DNA of 64,000 nucleotides from Bactrocera neohumeralis (taxonomy: Eukaryota > Arthropoda > Insecta > Diptera > Tephritidae). Positions 22,479 through 33,524 of this stretch are shown here, piece after piece; within the stretch, counting starts at the first letter, position 1, and every line of letters begins with the position of its first letter. Below the pieces are notes generated by a model. That model was given only the letters and a program-made list of their open reading frames with translations. It did not search any database and was not told the origin of the DNA. The stretch covers positions 18,844,089-18,908,088 of the forward strand of contig NC_065922.1 of assembly GCF_024586455.1 (NCBI RefSeq), written 5' to 3'. The translations under genes and the position numbers were made by a program.

Positions 22479-25128
22479 CTGCAAAAGAAAAATATATACA
22501 GTAAACAAACTGAAATTTCCAACCTGCCCACCCTTTCCCTTACCGATACTCCACTTTGTAGCTTTGATCATTGTAATGCTCCGGCACCACTTCTTCGTCC
22601 AACAGTCCGTTCGCCACTTGTGCCGCACTGCTATTCGTCGGCGCCGTCAACTCGTCTTCGTTCGCGTTGAAGATGCACGTGCAGGAACCATGCTCCAGCA
22701 AAATATTTGTCGGCGCACAGTGTGTGTCGTCGGCGCAGAGGCGCGCATAGTGCAGGGCGGCGCAGAAGACCGCCACACAGCACAGCAGGACGGCGAGGAG
22801 TGCCAGCAAGTATGAGTCGGCGCGTAAAAATTTGAAACAATTCTCGCGTACTTTGTGACGTTTAATACGCTGATAGCGTACAAGCACAAGTCCAAGAATG
22901 CCAGCGAGCAGGAGCTGCAAAGCAGTTAGAGAGAAGTTGTTGAGAGACGATATAATTTTTTTGAGATTTGTTATATAAAGTATAATGAGCTGGTACATGA
23001 AACTTGAAGCTAACTCCGAACGCTGAAATGGATAATATTTCATGGTGCTCTGAAGACTGGATCGATACTAGATTTCGCGGATTGGTAAGGCACCTTTCGA
23101 GAATTTTTTTGAAGTCGATGTTATTTAAGTCTCTTGAGATGGAGTTAATCTATCGATATTTGATTTCGCGGATTGGTAAGGCACATCTTTAGAATTATTT
23201 TGAACCTAAAGTTCTAGAAGTTTCCTGAGACAGAAACGATCTCATCAAGGGATTAAAAGATGCCTTCAGAATCTCCGGTCCCTAAGTTTTTGTATCTTGA
23301 GAGGCATAAGTCGACAATAAAGCTTCACAACCGTTAGCTAATTACCAAGAAAAAGCTATTCAGCCTATTTCAAGTCATATTTTCTAGATTTAGAAGCTCC
23401 AACTAATGAATACATTAGATACTGCGTTCCGGACACCTAACGAAATTGCTCGATGGATTATTAGGCCAGGTATTTGAAGAAGATGAATTTTGTAAAATGC
23501 GTTGGACTTAATTGAAGAATGATTGTAGTTTGGGTAGGTGCCACATTCATTGCATACGTGGTTTTAGTCAATGGAGGAAATGGGTCCACAGGACAAGGCT
23601 TTTTCATAAATTTGAAGACGGTCAAACTTTTTGCGCGCTTTGTGTGATGGCTTCGATGGCAAAATACTCAACTTCCGTCTAAAATAAGATAGTAAAAATC
23701 TACATCATGTAAAGCCATAGAAAAGTAAAAGTGCCAGGAATGTAGGAATTTCGACTTTGGCTCAAAGATGGATATTATGTTAGTGTCCACTTAAGAAGTC
23801 CTCTCGAGTTAAGGAACGGTGGCTTAAAAGAGAAGACACAGAATAAAAATTTCAAATGCAGATATCTGTGCAACAAAAACGGAATCATATAACTCTTACT
23901 GTGGAAGAGAGCGGGCTCTATTAGTTGAAGGTGATACTTTGAATCGGATTTTGAACTCGGTAATAAATTAACATATAATCTCAGCAGACAATGAATACTT
24001 CCAATTAAGATTTAGCCGTTCGGAATAAGCTTAAAGAGGCTGCGGATCCTTTCATTCGTGAGCTAACATTAACCATTATGACTGAATCAAGAGTATACGT
24101 TCAGCCAAGTATCTAATCCAGAGATATTCCAATTATATATAAGGAGGAGCTTCAGAAGTTCTTTGATAAACGTTTAATAAATATACTTTGTCCCCATTAT
24201 ATAAATGTTGTATAAATATAATAGGTCAATTGAAAAGTCTCATGTCTTTTAGAAAAAAAAATATTTTTATTCAACGTAGTTCTCTTCAAAGATGATACAC
24301 TGATTATTCCGATCACTTTTCGATACCATTTATGTAGTAAGACGTACGACGAAACTTTCTTCCCAGTAAGCATTTTTTTGATATCTGAGAACAGAAAATA
24401 GTCACTGGGGGCAGATCTGTGAATACGGAATGGATGCGGAAGCAATTCGAAGGCCGATTCATGGATTGTTGTCATCGTTTTCGCTAACTTGTGACACGGT
24501 ACATTGCCTTAGTGAAAAAGTACTTCCTTTCTCTTCAAATGCAACCGTTTTCGACGATTTCGTCCTTCAAAAGGTCCATAACGTTATGTAATAATTGTTC
24601 TTGATGGTTCTGCCTTTTTCAAAGTGGCTAATAAAAATTATTCCATGCGCATCCCAAAATACAGACGACATAACCTTGCTTTGGGGCGGGTTCAACGTGT
24701 GTAGCCCTCTCGGATGACTGTCGATTGAACTTCGGAGGGTATTAATGAAGCCATTTCCATTGCGGCCGGGAACTTTTCAATTGACCGTTTACTCTTTCAG
24801 ATCCGAAAGTATTTTGACTCAACTGATTTAACTAAAACTCTATGCGCTTAATCCAAAACAACAAACAATTTTTCCACTTTTCAACTCTTAAATCTAGATT
24901 TTTATATGTATAAAGAAAGCTTAATACGAAGCTACTCACCACTAAACCGCTCCAATATGGATTATATTGTATGGCCGTATTGGGTGCCAAACAGAATATC
25001 CAAATTGCTAGGAATGATATTAGTAGACCAACTATTATCTCCAGTATGAGCAACCAGCGGGCAAGATTCGGATATTTAAAACTCATTGGATTCGGATACT
25101 GAGTGGCTGTGTACAAAGAAGGCTCCAT
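22307..25128 (-). CDS. Four-transmembrane protein, CD20/sarcospan-like layout, 3 exons
   Basis: Coding exons on minus: 25128-24940, 22914-22544 and 22478-22307. They join in phase 0, then phase 2, giving 243 residues and TAG/TAA-type termination. Transmembrane segments are at ~25-45 (WLLILEIIVGLLISFLAIWIF), ~58-78, ~97-117 (SYLLALLAVLLCCVAVF) and ~198-226. The loop between TM3 and TM4 is long, with five Cys (123, 129, 141, 143 and 191) and an N-S-S sequon at 156. NPYWSGLV at the start of TM2 resembles the Pro-aromatic-Trp-Gly motif of CD20/MS4A and sarcospan-type tetraspans. I do not recognise the orthologue, and function is unknown beyond a plasma-membrane tetraspan. Intron 1 is 2 kb and holds a mariner. 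The gene converges on RhoGAP15B. A possible long isoform is described in the findings. Confidence 0.78.
22544..22914 (-). CDS. Tetraspan gene exon 2
   Basis: The acceptor CTAACTGCTTTGCAG is strong. The exon codes TM2, a basic cytosolic loop (RYQRIKRHK), TM3 and most of the Cys-rich second loop. The donor is GTAAGG after two bases of an Arg codon. Confidence 0.78.
23060..23220 (+). repeat. Diverged tandem repeat, 91-bp period
   Basis: GATTTCGCGGATTGGTAAGG occurs at 23071 and 23162. Flanks are loosely similar. Confidence 0.6.
24224..24786 (-). mobile_element. N-terminally deleted mariner with intact 15-bp terminal repeats
   Basis: GGTCAATTGAAAAGT at 24224-24238 is the exact inverse of 24772-24786, with TA on the left flank. 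On minus it codes catalytic-core scraps (SKVMSSVFWDAHGIIF) and the C-terminus (FCSQISKKCLLGRKF), with frameshifts. 563 bp. In intron 1 of the tetraspan gene, same orientation. Confidence 0.75.
24940..25128 (-). CDS. Tetraspan gene exon 1
   Basis: 63 codons from the ATG at 25128 to a GTGAGT donor at 24939. It codes a short cytosolic N-terminus (MEPSLYTATQYPN), TM1 and the first extracellular loop. The frame is open upstream of the ATG to a possible acceptor (ATTATCAG ending at 25144), so the ATG need not be the only N-terminus. Confidence 0.75.
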
Positions 25129-25789
25129 TATAGAAAATATATGCTGATAATATATAAACAAATATATTTATGTAAGTGTATATCTGATGCAAATAAATCC
25201 AGTATATAGTAAGTGATCTGTTGTGTATGCTGTAAAAGTTTGTCGTCTACTAACCGCGCTCACTTGCTTGGGGACCTAATAGACCGACTGACTACAACAA
25301 AATCTGGTTATTAACATTACCACTAGATTGGTTAGGGTTAATTATTGCGGGGATTACGTGCTACAGTATATGTCAGAAATATATTGAACTTGACGTAAGA
25401 AGATTATCAAATGATAGTTGCTAGTTATTAAGACCGTTACGGAAATCAAATTAGTATATCATAGTAAAGTGGAAGGGCAATTACAACAAAAGTAAATGGG
25501 CTTATAGATATGTGTTTTATGTTAGTTTGAACTCTATTATAGATTAGATTACACTTAATTGTTGGCGAGTCTAATAAGCTTCTTGTTTTCATATGTATGT
25601 ATAGTATATTTGTGTGAAAGCATTTACATAGGTGGGAACGGATTTAAAGGCTGGTGCTTGGGTCTCATACTCGTATTAGGAAGCATTAAAATACTCTTAC
25701 GGTATAATTATTGTAGAATCGGCATTTCATAATTGAAAAAATTATGTAACAATTACTATATAATCTAAGCTCAGGTCTTGAGCTATGCA

Positions 25790-26370
25790 TTACCAAATTG
25801 GATATAAGTAAGGTACAAAAACGGTACATAGATTTTTAGCGAGATTTTAATTTAATTTCCAGCTTTGAGTTGTCCGGGTGCAATTACGGTACAAATGCGG
25901 AATAAAAACGGTACTACTAAATTATGCTACAAATTTCATATAAATTTCACATTCACGTTTTGAGCTATACATTTTCATGTTGGGTATAATAAGGGCACAA
26001 AAAACGGTATAATTATTAGCTGGATATTTTTTATTGATTCACCGTTTTGAGTCGTCCGTTTTTATGGCTGATACAAACACGGCACAAAACCGGTACATCC
26101 AAACTAAGCTTAACATTTAATTTCGCATTATCAAAAGGTTACGCGTTTGGGCTATGCATTTTCATTTTGGGAACAAATACGATACAAAATCGGTACACAT
26201 ATTTTTAGCTGGTTATGCATAAATCATTATCGATTTCGACTTTTAGCCTTTTATTCCCATATTCGGTACAAATACGGTACAAAAACGGTACAACATAATT
26301 TAGCTCAATATTTCATGACCATGTTTATTGTTTTACAATTTCAATATAATCGGTATAAAAACCCGAAATA
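25790..26370 (+). repeat. Tandem repeat, ~90-bp period, with CGGTACA core
   Basis: A core like GGTACAAAAACGGTACA occurs at about 25812, 25895, 25987, 26075, 26175, 26268 and 26350, spaced 80-100 bp. Between cores lie GAGCTATGCATTTTCAT and TTTTAGCTGG. About seven diverged units. No coding. Confidence 0.7.
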
Positions 26371-26793
26371 AGCGATAATTATCGATACCTTGCCATCTCT
26401 AGACATTAAAAAACTATTGTAATCGCTAATGTAAATGTATGTATGTATGTATGTAAGTATGAAGTGCAATAATTACATCTTAGCATTAAATGGTCCATTA
26501 GTAATAAAAGGATTAATAAGCAACCGACTATTAGGATTTATTTTCTAACAGCAATTAAAGTTAACATGTTGTTTCTAAAGTCATGCGTATATACTTAATT
26601 AGTTTTAAATAAGTAAACATACATATGTACATACCGGTTAATGCGCACGCTAAATCGTACTACAAAATAGAGAATAAGTCAAATTAAACTAAGTACAGTG
26701 CGCCGCAAATTAAAAGACACATGTCAAAAGCTATTTTTCTAAGTGTTAGCATTTAAATTTTTTTTCTAATTTGTTACTAAGTGTTACTTATAG

Positions 26794-27070
26794 ACAGAAC
26801 AAGCACCTTGCCACTTACCTGGATATGTTTTATTATTTACAACTAGCATGCGACTGTGCCTTAAACTATTTCTTGTTGGAGTATGTCGGCCGGCGATTTT
26901 ACTACCTTTTATATTCTGCGGTACAGTGGTGGACATGTAGACGGCCTGAAATTAAGAAAGTGCAGGATTTTTTATTGAATAATTATAATAAAGAAATTCT
27001 AGAAAAATTTATATTTTATGTAAGAATTGCCTTAGACAATGGAATAAGAAATAATAAAGATCGGTCCTAA
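26794..27070 (+). CDS. Orphan exon resembling TM7 and tail of a rhodopsin-like peptide receptor
   Basis: After a weak acceptor (GTTACTTATAG ending at 26793) an open frame of 92 codons runs to a TAA. It reads as a hydrophobic helix (LDMFYYLQLACDCALNYFLL) followed by EYVGRRFYYLL and a Lys/Arg-rich tail. The pattern Asn-aromatic ... Gly-Arg-Arg-Phe matches the TM7/helix-8 transition of insect peptide GPCRs, where the Asn-Pro-x-x-Tyr motif is often altered. No exons for TM1-6 were found upstream on plus. It may be a gene fragment, a last exon with a distant partner, or chance. Confidence 0.28.
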
Positions 27071-27164
27071 AAAATTACATAATAGATTTGCATTTTATAA
27101 CTGAAAAAGTACTCGAAATGATACCCATTACCTATTCACTTATTTGGATCACCCTAGAATGTAG

Positions 27165-27375
27165 CGACACAGATGAGTCCCTGGTGAGAAAAATCATTGA
27201 AAAGAGCGAGACAGGTGAGTCACGTCGAAGAAAATATCATTAGAGAGAATCAGAATAATATTTCACTTATTTGATCTTACTCAACCTTGGAATAAAATGA
27301 TATAGAATATTATGACAAAAAATGGGACAGATGAGTCCTTTTTTATTATGAAAAAAATCATTGAAAAGTTTCTAA
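27165..27375 (+). repeat. Short diverged repeat
   Basis: ACAGATGAGTCC occurs at about 27170 and 27329, and AAAATCATTGAAAAG follows each. A partial third unit starts at about 27209. Confidence 0.5.
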
Positions 27376-27399
27376 TGATGAACGGTCAGTCACGCAATG

Positions 27400-28205
27400 G
27401 ATGCTAGAGTATATTCCAGCTCTTGAAACACTATTATTATAGGAATACCGCAAGTTATTGAACAACTAGGTTGGAAAAAGTATAAACAAAAAACATATTA
27501 AATTATATTAACTAAATAGGGATTAGTAATGTGAGAAAAATGCCTCGCCTAAGAATCCTAAATTTAAAATCAACGATCAAAAATTTAGACTGCGTGAAAA
27601 GCAGTTTGTCTTCCTCCAACTACTATTAGAATGAACTCTGAAAGTCGAACAAAGTAGTGAACTCAAAGCCAATGCTCAGGATTTAGTAGGGCAGCGTGGT
27701 TTCGAGTGTTAATTCATTCCATTGATCAACATTCAGTAGTATAGAGGGGTTTCGAGAGTTTATTCATTCATTATTGTCATCTTTGTTTTCGTCCAACGGT
27801 GTTGTTGGAATTTTATATACGGTTCTATGAAATATCAAGCTGTGAAATATTTTTCTCATATTCAACCTCTTTACGCTCAGCTCGACTTTAAGCGATCACT
27901 CCAAGGGATTGATTCTTCAGGTGCCAAAGACGGGTTCGGTGATTTAAAGGTCGAATAAGGAAAGCGTGTTTGACCAGTTTGTGCATCTTTCAATTGACAG
28001 ATTGAGCAAAAGTAAAATTTCCGAATTCTGAAAGTCTGAAAAATCAATTCTGAAAGAGCTCAGTGAATTGAAAATTAATATTGTGTGGTAGCTCAGTTGA
28101 AGTTTTTCGTAGAAAATTAAATCGACTCGATTCAAGTTACGCGGCTTATTGTGATGGAAACAACCATAATGATCGCAGAAAAAGAAGAGTAAGGCAGAAA
28201 TACCT
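27400..28205. other. Intergenic, no gene seen
   Basis: GGTTTCGAGTGTTAATTCAT at about 27700 and GGTTTCGAGAGTTTATTCAT at 27747 form a short local duplication. Confidence 0.5.
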
Positions 28206-28209
28206 CAGC

Positions 28210-29290
28210 TCACAAAGAAAGGAATTGGTGTTCCAAGTAGAGGAACTCTTTTCAATAGCTTTTTTGGAAAGATCACGCGTGAGCTGTGTCAAGCTGTATT
28301 CTTATTTTTGTTCAGTATTGTTTGGCATTTCATCATGGAAAGACTTACTTCGCTCAACGTATGGTCGACATAATCGGCCTATTGAGCATACTATTCGCAA
28401 CACCATTACAATTCTTGAGACCCAGTATTCATTACTGACTAATATTCGACCGAATAGACCACTTCCAGCACGCAGTGAAGAAAATATAGCAGCCGTAGCT
28501 GGGAGTGTACACGAAGACCGTGAAGAGTCGATTCGGCTCCAACTCGGACTGACGTACGGAACGACTCGGCGCATTTTACGTCGATATCCAAAATTGAAAG
28601 CTTACAAAATACAGCTTGTGCAAAAACTAAAACCGCTCGACTTTCCCAAGCAATATCGCTTCTGTTTATGAGATCTTGAAAAGTTCTAAGAAAACCAGAT
28701 GTTTTCAACCCAAATTTTGTTCAGCGATGAGGACTATTTCTGGCTCAATGAGTATGCCAACAAGCAAAATTGGCGCATTTGCGACGAAGGGCAACATGAA
28801 GAGATTCAAGAGCTGCCTTTTCATACAGGAAAATAACGGTTTGGTATGGTTTGTGGGCCGGTGGAATCATCGGTATATATTTCTTCAAAAATGATGCCGG
28901 TGAGAACGTAACCCTCAATGTTGAACGTTATCGCGAAATGATAACTGACTATTTTATGCCTAAAATTGAAGCTCGTGAACTCGGCCAAATTTGGTTTCAT
29001 CAAGACGACGTCACTTCCTATAAATCACATCAATCAATGGATTTATTGAGAGCGATTTTGGGCGGATCCATTAGTCACCAAGATCATGTGATTTGACAAT
29101 GTGGAGATATGTAAAGTCTAAAGTCTATGCCGACAATCCCGCTTCAATTCCTGCCTTAGAGCAAAACATCACGCGTGGATTCAATTGCTCGAACGAGTCA
29201 TCGAAAATTGGACTCAACTCAACGGATGAACCATCTGAGACATAACCGCGGCCAACATTTCAAAGAGATAATCTTCAAAAATTAAATGTC
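28210..29290 (+). mobile_element. Tc1/mariner-superfamily transposon, near full length, dead
   Basis: The frame from 28336 (MERLTS...) through ARSEENIAAVAGSVHEDREE, LKAYKIQLVQKLKPLDFPK, FLAQ..CQQAKLAHL and AGGIIGIYFFKNDAGENVTL to QIWFHQDDVTSYKSH is a DDE transposase with many stops and frameshifts. The 5' end at about 28213 (TTCCAAGTAGAGGAACTCTT) matches the end at 47636, suggesting the terminal repeat. Confidence 0.68.
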
Positions 29291-29786
29291 AAATAAGGTT
29301 CTTTCGAATGATAATAAACATTCCCGATTAAATTTAAAGTTTCTGTGCTTTTTCGTTAAAAAACTAAGGGAACCTCGAAATGGAGGATTAGTTTTTTGTT
29401 TTGACAAGCCAAATTCTATGAATTTAGTCGTTAGCAGTCTTACGTTTATTTTCAAGAATTGGAACTGTTTCGAGATTTTTCAGGAACTTATATCTATGTA
29501 TATATTTAAATTTTTTGTTTGTGTTATAGTTTGTTTTTGATAAAGTTCTATAGATACATTTTCATAATAAATATTTTGGACTTTTGTTTCATTTAGAAAC
29601 CATTACCAAAATCACTCATAACTGCTTTATCTGAAGTCTTAAATATATTTGCTTAACTATAAAAATATATTTTTTACAACTAAAATAATTTACAAATATT
29701 AACTTAAATATATTTTTTGTAAAAACATTTGAATTGCAAACATAAAATTCCAGTTCGGTATTATTTTTACTATATAATTCACATGT

Positions 29787-30134
29787 CTACAATTCAAGTC
29801 GTCTGCGAACTCCTCTGTAATGTTGGCAATCGCGTCCACGAAATTTACATACTTCATGTTGCAGTCTCATTAGTGGATATCTGCTTTTAGGCGTTTCAAA
29901 GTAAGACGTTGTTATTATCGGGGCTGTACGTAACGGTAAACTATCGAAACGTTTAAACTCACTCGTGCTTAATTCCAGTATTTGATCACGTTGTGGGAGC
30001 TCAGCCAAGTAAATCTTTATACGAAGTAAACGAAATCTCTGCAGCACGATTGATATTTGCATGTAAAAATTTACAATAAACGATGCCAGCGAAATTTGTA
30101 GTAAACAATTAAAGAAAGCGCTTATTTTTTCCAT
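29787..30134 (-). CDS. Small 115-residue protein with hydrophobic N-terminus, not recognised
   Basis: A single-exon frame of 115 codons. Residues ~5-32 are hydrophobic and could be a signal peptide or membrane anchor. The rest is basic and ends with a two-Cys segment (CKFRGRDC) and RRR before the C-terminus, features seen in small secreted peptides and precursors. A TATA box lies 83-91 nt upstream of the ATG, and an in-frame stop lies before the ATG. No known family was recognised. It sits on the same strand as, and between, the proline-rich exons and the tetraspan exons. Alternative view: chance ORF, but the TATA box and length in AT-rich DNA argue for a gene. Confidence 0.5.
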   Translation of the reverse strand: MEKISAFFNCLLQISLASFIVNFYMQISIVLQRFRLLRIKIYLAELPQRDQILELSTSEFKRFDSLPLRTAPIITTSYFETPKSRYPLMRLQHEVCKFRGRDCQHYRGVRRRLEL

Positions 30135-30216
30135 TTTCCTTGGTTTCGAATTCAGATTTGTTGATGTTGAAATCGCGGTTCAAATGCTACTAATATTATT
30201 CTGAGAAAAGCAAGGA

Positions 30217-30225
30217 CCTTTTATA
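30217..30225 (-). promoter_or_regulatory. TATA box of the small 115-residue gene
   Basis: On minus the sequence reads ACTATAAAAGG, a near-consensus TATA box, 83-91 nt before the ATG at 30134. A TCAG start-like motif lies about 20 nt downstream. Confidence 0.5.
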
Positions 30226-30229
30226 GTAA

Positions 30230-31285
30230 GTTTTAAGATTTAAGTTGTTTACGAATAGTGACTGTATACAAATATACTTATTTATATATACTTGTATGTA
30301 TATACTACATTCATATATAGTATATATGTATATATAAGTTTGTGTGTATTATTTGTACAAAAAGATAGTGTAGTTTTGTTTACATTTGTCAAGCAGTAAT
30401 TGTTATCGATTTGCCATTTCATTGTTGTTGCAGCGGTCACAGGTATTTGTGTTAGTGTTGTTGGTGGCCTACAGCTGATCTTCACAGCTGTTAATGAGTT
30501 AGTTGACCTTGAATGCGAGTGTAAGATACGCGAAGTGATAACAGCGCTGACACAAAGCACGCACAAAAAAGAACAATTGTTGTTTGTTACAAGAAAATCA
30601 TGTCAAAACATGTATTGCATTTGTTGTTGTAACAATTTTCAATGAAGATACTTAGCTTAGTGATATTATAATACTATATATCAGTATATTTGTTTGTTAT
30701 TAAAAATAACTCTGTTAAGTCACAAACAACCTTTGGTTTGCTGATGAAAAGAAAACGCCTGATCTCAAGCTACAGAATTTGAGACATTAACATATTATTA
30801 TTATTTATTATTTCAAATAATGACAATGAAAAATATTTTTCAATATGCAATAAATTGTACAAACAACTTAAAAATTGGAGACTATTGAAGTACTACGGCT
30901 ACTTCTCTTTCTCATCGTTTTTATTTCTACTGTTAACAGGGCGCCTTAAAGTGTGCTATAAGTTAATATTGCTTACTGTTGTTGCTGCTTACGAATGTAT
31001 TTCCTCACAATAATTTAGTTAAACCACAAATATTTTTGGAATATTTAAAATTTTTTATCAAATTTTTGTGGTTAAATTCCAAGAATGCCTTCGGTTAATT
31101 AAAGCAATTTTAGAACGAACGATGAGACGATATTTTTCGAGGAGTGTAATTGTCGTGGAACTACCACCCAAATTAGATGTTGCTATGGGGAAAATCATTG
31201 ACAAAGACATACTGTTCGTTGAAAATAACGATCAATAAAAGTATGCAATTTTATTACACATAAATCAGATTTATTGACCCATCAT
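30230..31285. other. Intergenic, upstream of the small TATA gene
   Basis: TATA-rich microsatellite at 30275-30335. An 81-codon open frame at 30400-30645 has no supporting signal. Confidence 0.5.
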
Positions 31286-31289
31286 TACG

Positions 31290-32275
31290 GGGTTTCCAAT
31301 AAAGACGCTACAAAAGTAGACAGATGGGGGCAGCAAACGACGTCATATTTTTCCCCGCTCTTTTCACATCTCTCTTCAGTAAGGTTTGCCATTTCATCAT
31401 GGAAAGATATACGATCCAACAACGAGTCGAAATTATTCAAATTTATAGTTATCTTAATCGTCCTGTCAGATCAACAATTGAGCGTCTAGTGGAAAATTTT
31501 TAATACACAGGCTGAGCACAATATGTTCCTGTGCCAGTGAGACAAACAAGTGCCCGTAGTGTCGAGAATATTGCTGCCGCTAGCGCATCAATTGAGGAAG
31601 ACCCAAATCAGTCTCTCACACGTCGGCCTCAATCGTTGCGAAAAGATCTTGGCCTACATCCTTACAAAATCAAATTGATACAAGAACTGAAGCCGCTTGA
31701 CCACCACAATCGCCGTATGTTCGTGAATTGGGCTGAGTAACAACTTGGAAATGATCCGGAATTTCATCGAAAAATCATATTCAGCAATGAGGCTCATTTC
31801 TGGTTGAATGGCTTCGTCAATAAGCAAAAAGTGCGTTATTGGTGAGGCAGCAATCCACACGTTCTCCACGAATCACCATATGAATGGGAATCTCTACGCT
31901 TAATGATAATCGAATATTTTTGAACCGAATTGAATGATATGGACTTTTAAAATATGTGGTTTCAATAGGACGGCGACATAAGCAACACAGCGAATGTCAC
32001 AATTGATTTATTAAAAACCAAGTTTAGTGAACGTGTTATCTCACGAAATGGTCCGGTGGGGCTATGTCAAGTCTATGGTCTATGCCAGCGACGATTGACA
32101 AACTTCCTACGAATATTTTAAGGTGAAATTGCAGCAATATCGGCCGATTTATGCTTGAAAACCGTCGAACCGTGGTGGCCATGCCAGAGAAATCGAGTTC
32201 CAAATATAATGGCATCGAATGGAATAAAGAATTTGAAAAACTCATTATAAGGAAAATGTTGTATGGTAAAAAATT
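31290..32275 (+). mobile_element. Tc1/mariner-superfamily transposon, related to the 28-kb copy
   Basis: From 31399: MERYTIQQRVEIIQIYSYLN, ARSVENIAAASASIEEDPNQ, LGLHPYKIKLIQELKPLDHH, KIIFSNEAHFWLNGFVNKQK and TANVTIDLLKTKFSERVISR. The catalytic Asp in the usual FSDEAHF is Asn, and several stops are present. It ends at about 32275. Confidence 0.7.
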
Positions 32276-32777
32276 TTAGATACAAGAATCAGAGGTGAAT
32301 TATTTTTCATAATTTCCTTATAAGAATCGGACTTAATATAATTGTTCAATATTCTCTTTTCTATACTTAGATCACCAAAATAAATAACCAATCTCAGTAT
32401 TTTCATATTCATACATGTATCTAAATATATCTTATAAAATAATGTGAATATTTTTATTTTTAATAATAATTATTTAAATTGTACTTGTTAGCATACATTA
32501 TACCCAGTATATGTATAGTATATACAAATTAATGTTTTTATTCAATTAAAGTGTGAATAATGTGTGAATTTACTTAGCGTCTGTTAAAAAACTCGTTGAA
32601 ATAGAATAATTTCGTGATTGAGTTAATATATTTTCCACAATTATTAATACTTAATAATAACAATTTATAGATATGTATAGTGTAGAGTACAATTATTTAG
32701 TTTGATTTATGTATACATTGTGCCAAAAAAGCACATGGAAATTGAAATTAAGTTCCCCAGGTAAATGATATTTCAAA

Positions 32778-33445
32778 ACAAGAAAAAACGTTAACTTCGG
32801 CTGCACCGAAGCTAATATACCCTTCACAGGTGCATTTCTTTTAGTAACTATGTGTTCAGTTTGTATGGAAGCTATATGCTATAGTAATCCGATCTGAACA
32901 ATTTTTTCGGAGATTATATTATTATCTTAAGCAGTAATCCATGTCAAATTTCGTGAAGATACCACGTCAAATACCAAAGTTTTCCATACAAACATTTGAT
33001 TCCGATCATTCAGTTTGTATGGCAACTATATGCTATAGTTAACCGATCTGAACAATTTCTTTGGAGATTACATTGTTGCCTTAGAAAATAATCTTTACCA
33101 AATTTCGTGAATATATCTTGTGAAATGCAAAAGTTTTCCATACAAGCCCATGATTCCGATCGTTCGGTTTGTATGGCAGCTATATGTTATAGTGGTCCGA
33201 TATCGGCAGTTCCGACAAATGAGCAGCCTCTTGCAGAGAAAATGACGTTTGCAAAATTTCAAAACGATATCTTAAAAACTGAGGGACTAACTAGTTCGTA
33301 TATATACAGACGGACATGGCTAAATCGACTCAGCTCAACATACTAATCATTTATATATATATACTTTATAGGGTCTCCGATGCTTCATTCTGGGTGTTAC
33401 AAACTTCGTGACAAACTTAATATACCCTGTTCAGGGTATAAAAAT
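32778..33445 (+). repeat. Hairpin-ended dispersed repeat, most complete copy
   Basis: The left end has the hairpin CTTCGG-ctgca-CCGAAG (32795-32811). The right end has TATACCCTGTTCAGGGTATA (33421-33440), a 9-bp stem. Between are three tandem units of about 155 bp, each starting near GTTTGTATGG (32859, 33013, 33168) and containing AAGTTTTCCATACAA, then a unique tail with GACGGACATGGCTAAATCGA. No coding. Related copies are at 52.8 and 58.1 kb, same strand. The class is not recognised; it looks non-autonomous. Confidence 0.7.
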
Positions 33446-33524
33446 GTATATCAGTATATCTATCAACCAGTTTGTTTACAGCAGCTATTTAAGTCGCTAC
33501 ACTTCAAAAGGTTGTTGCGATTTT

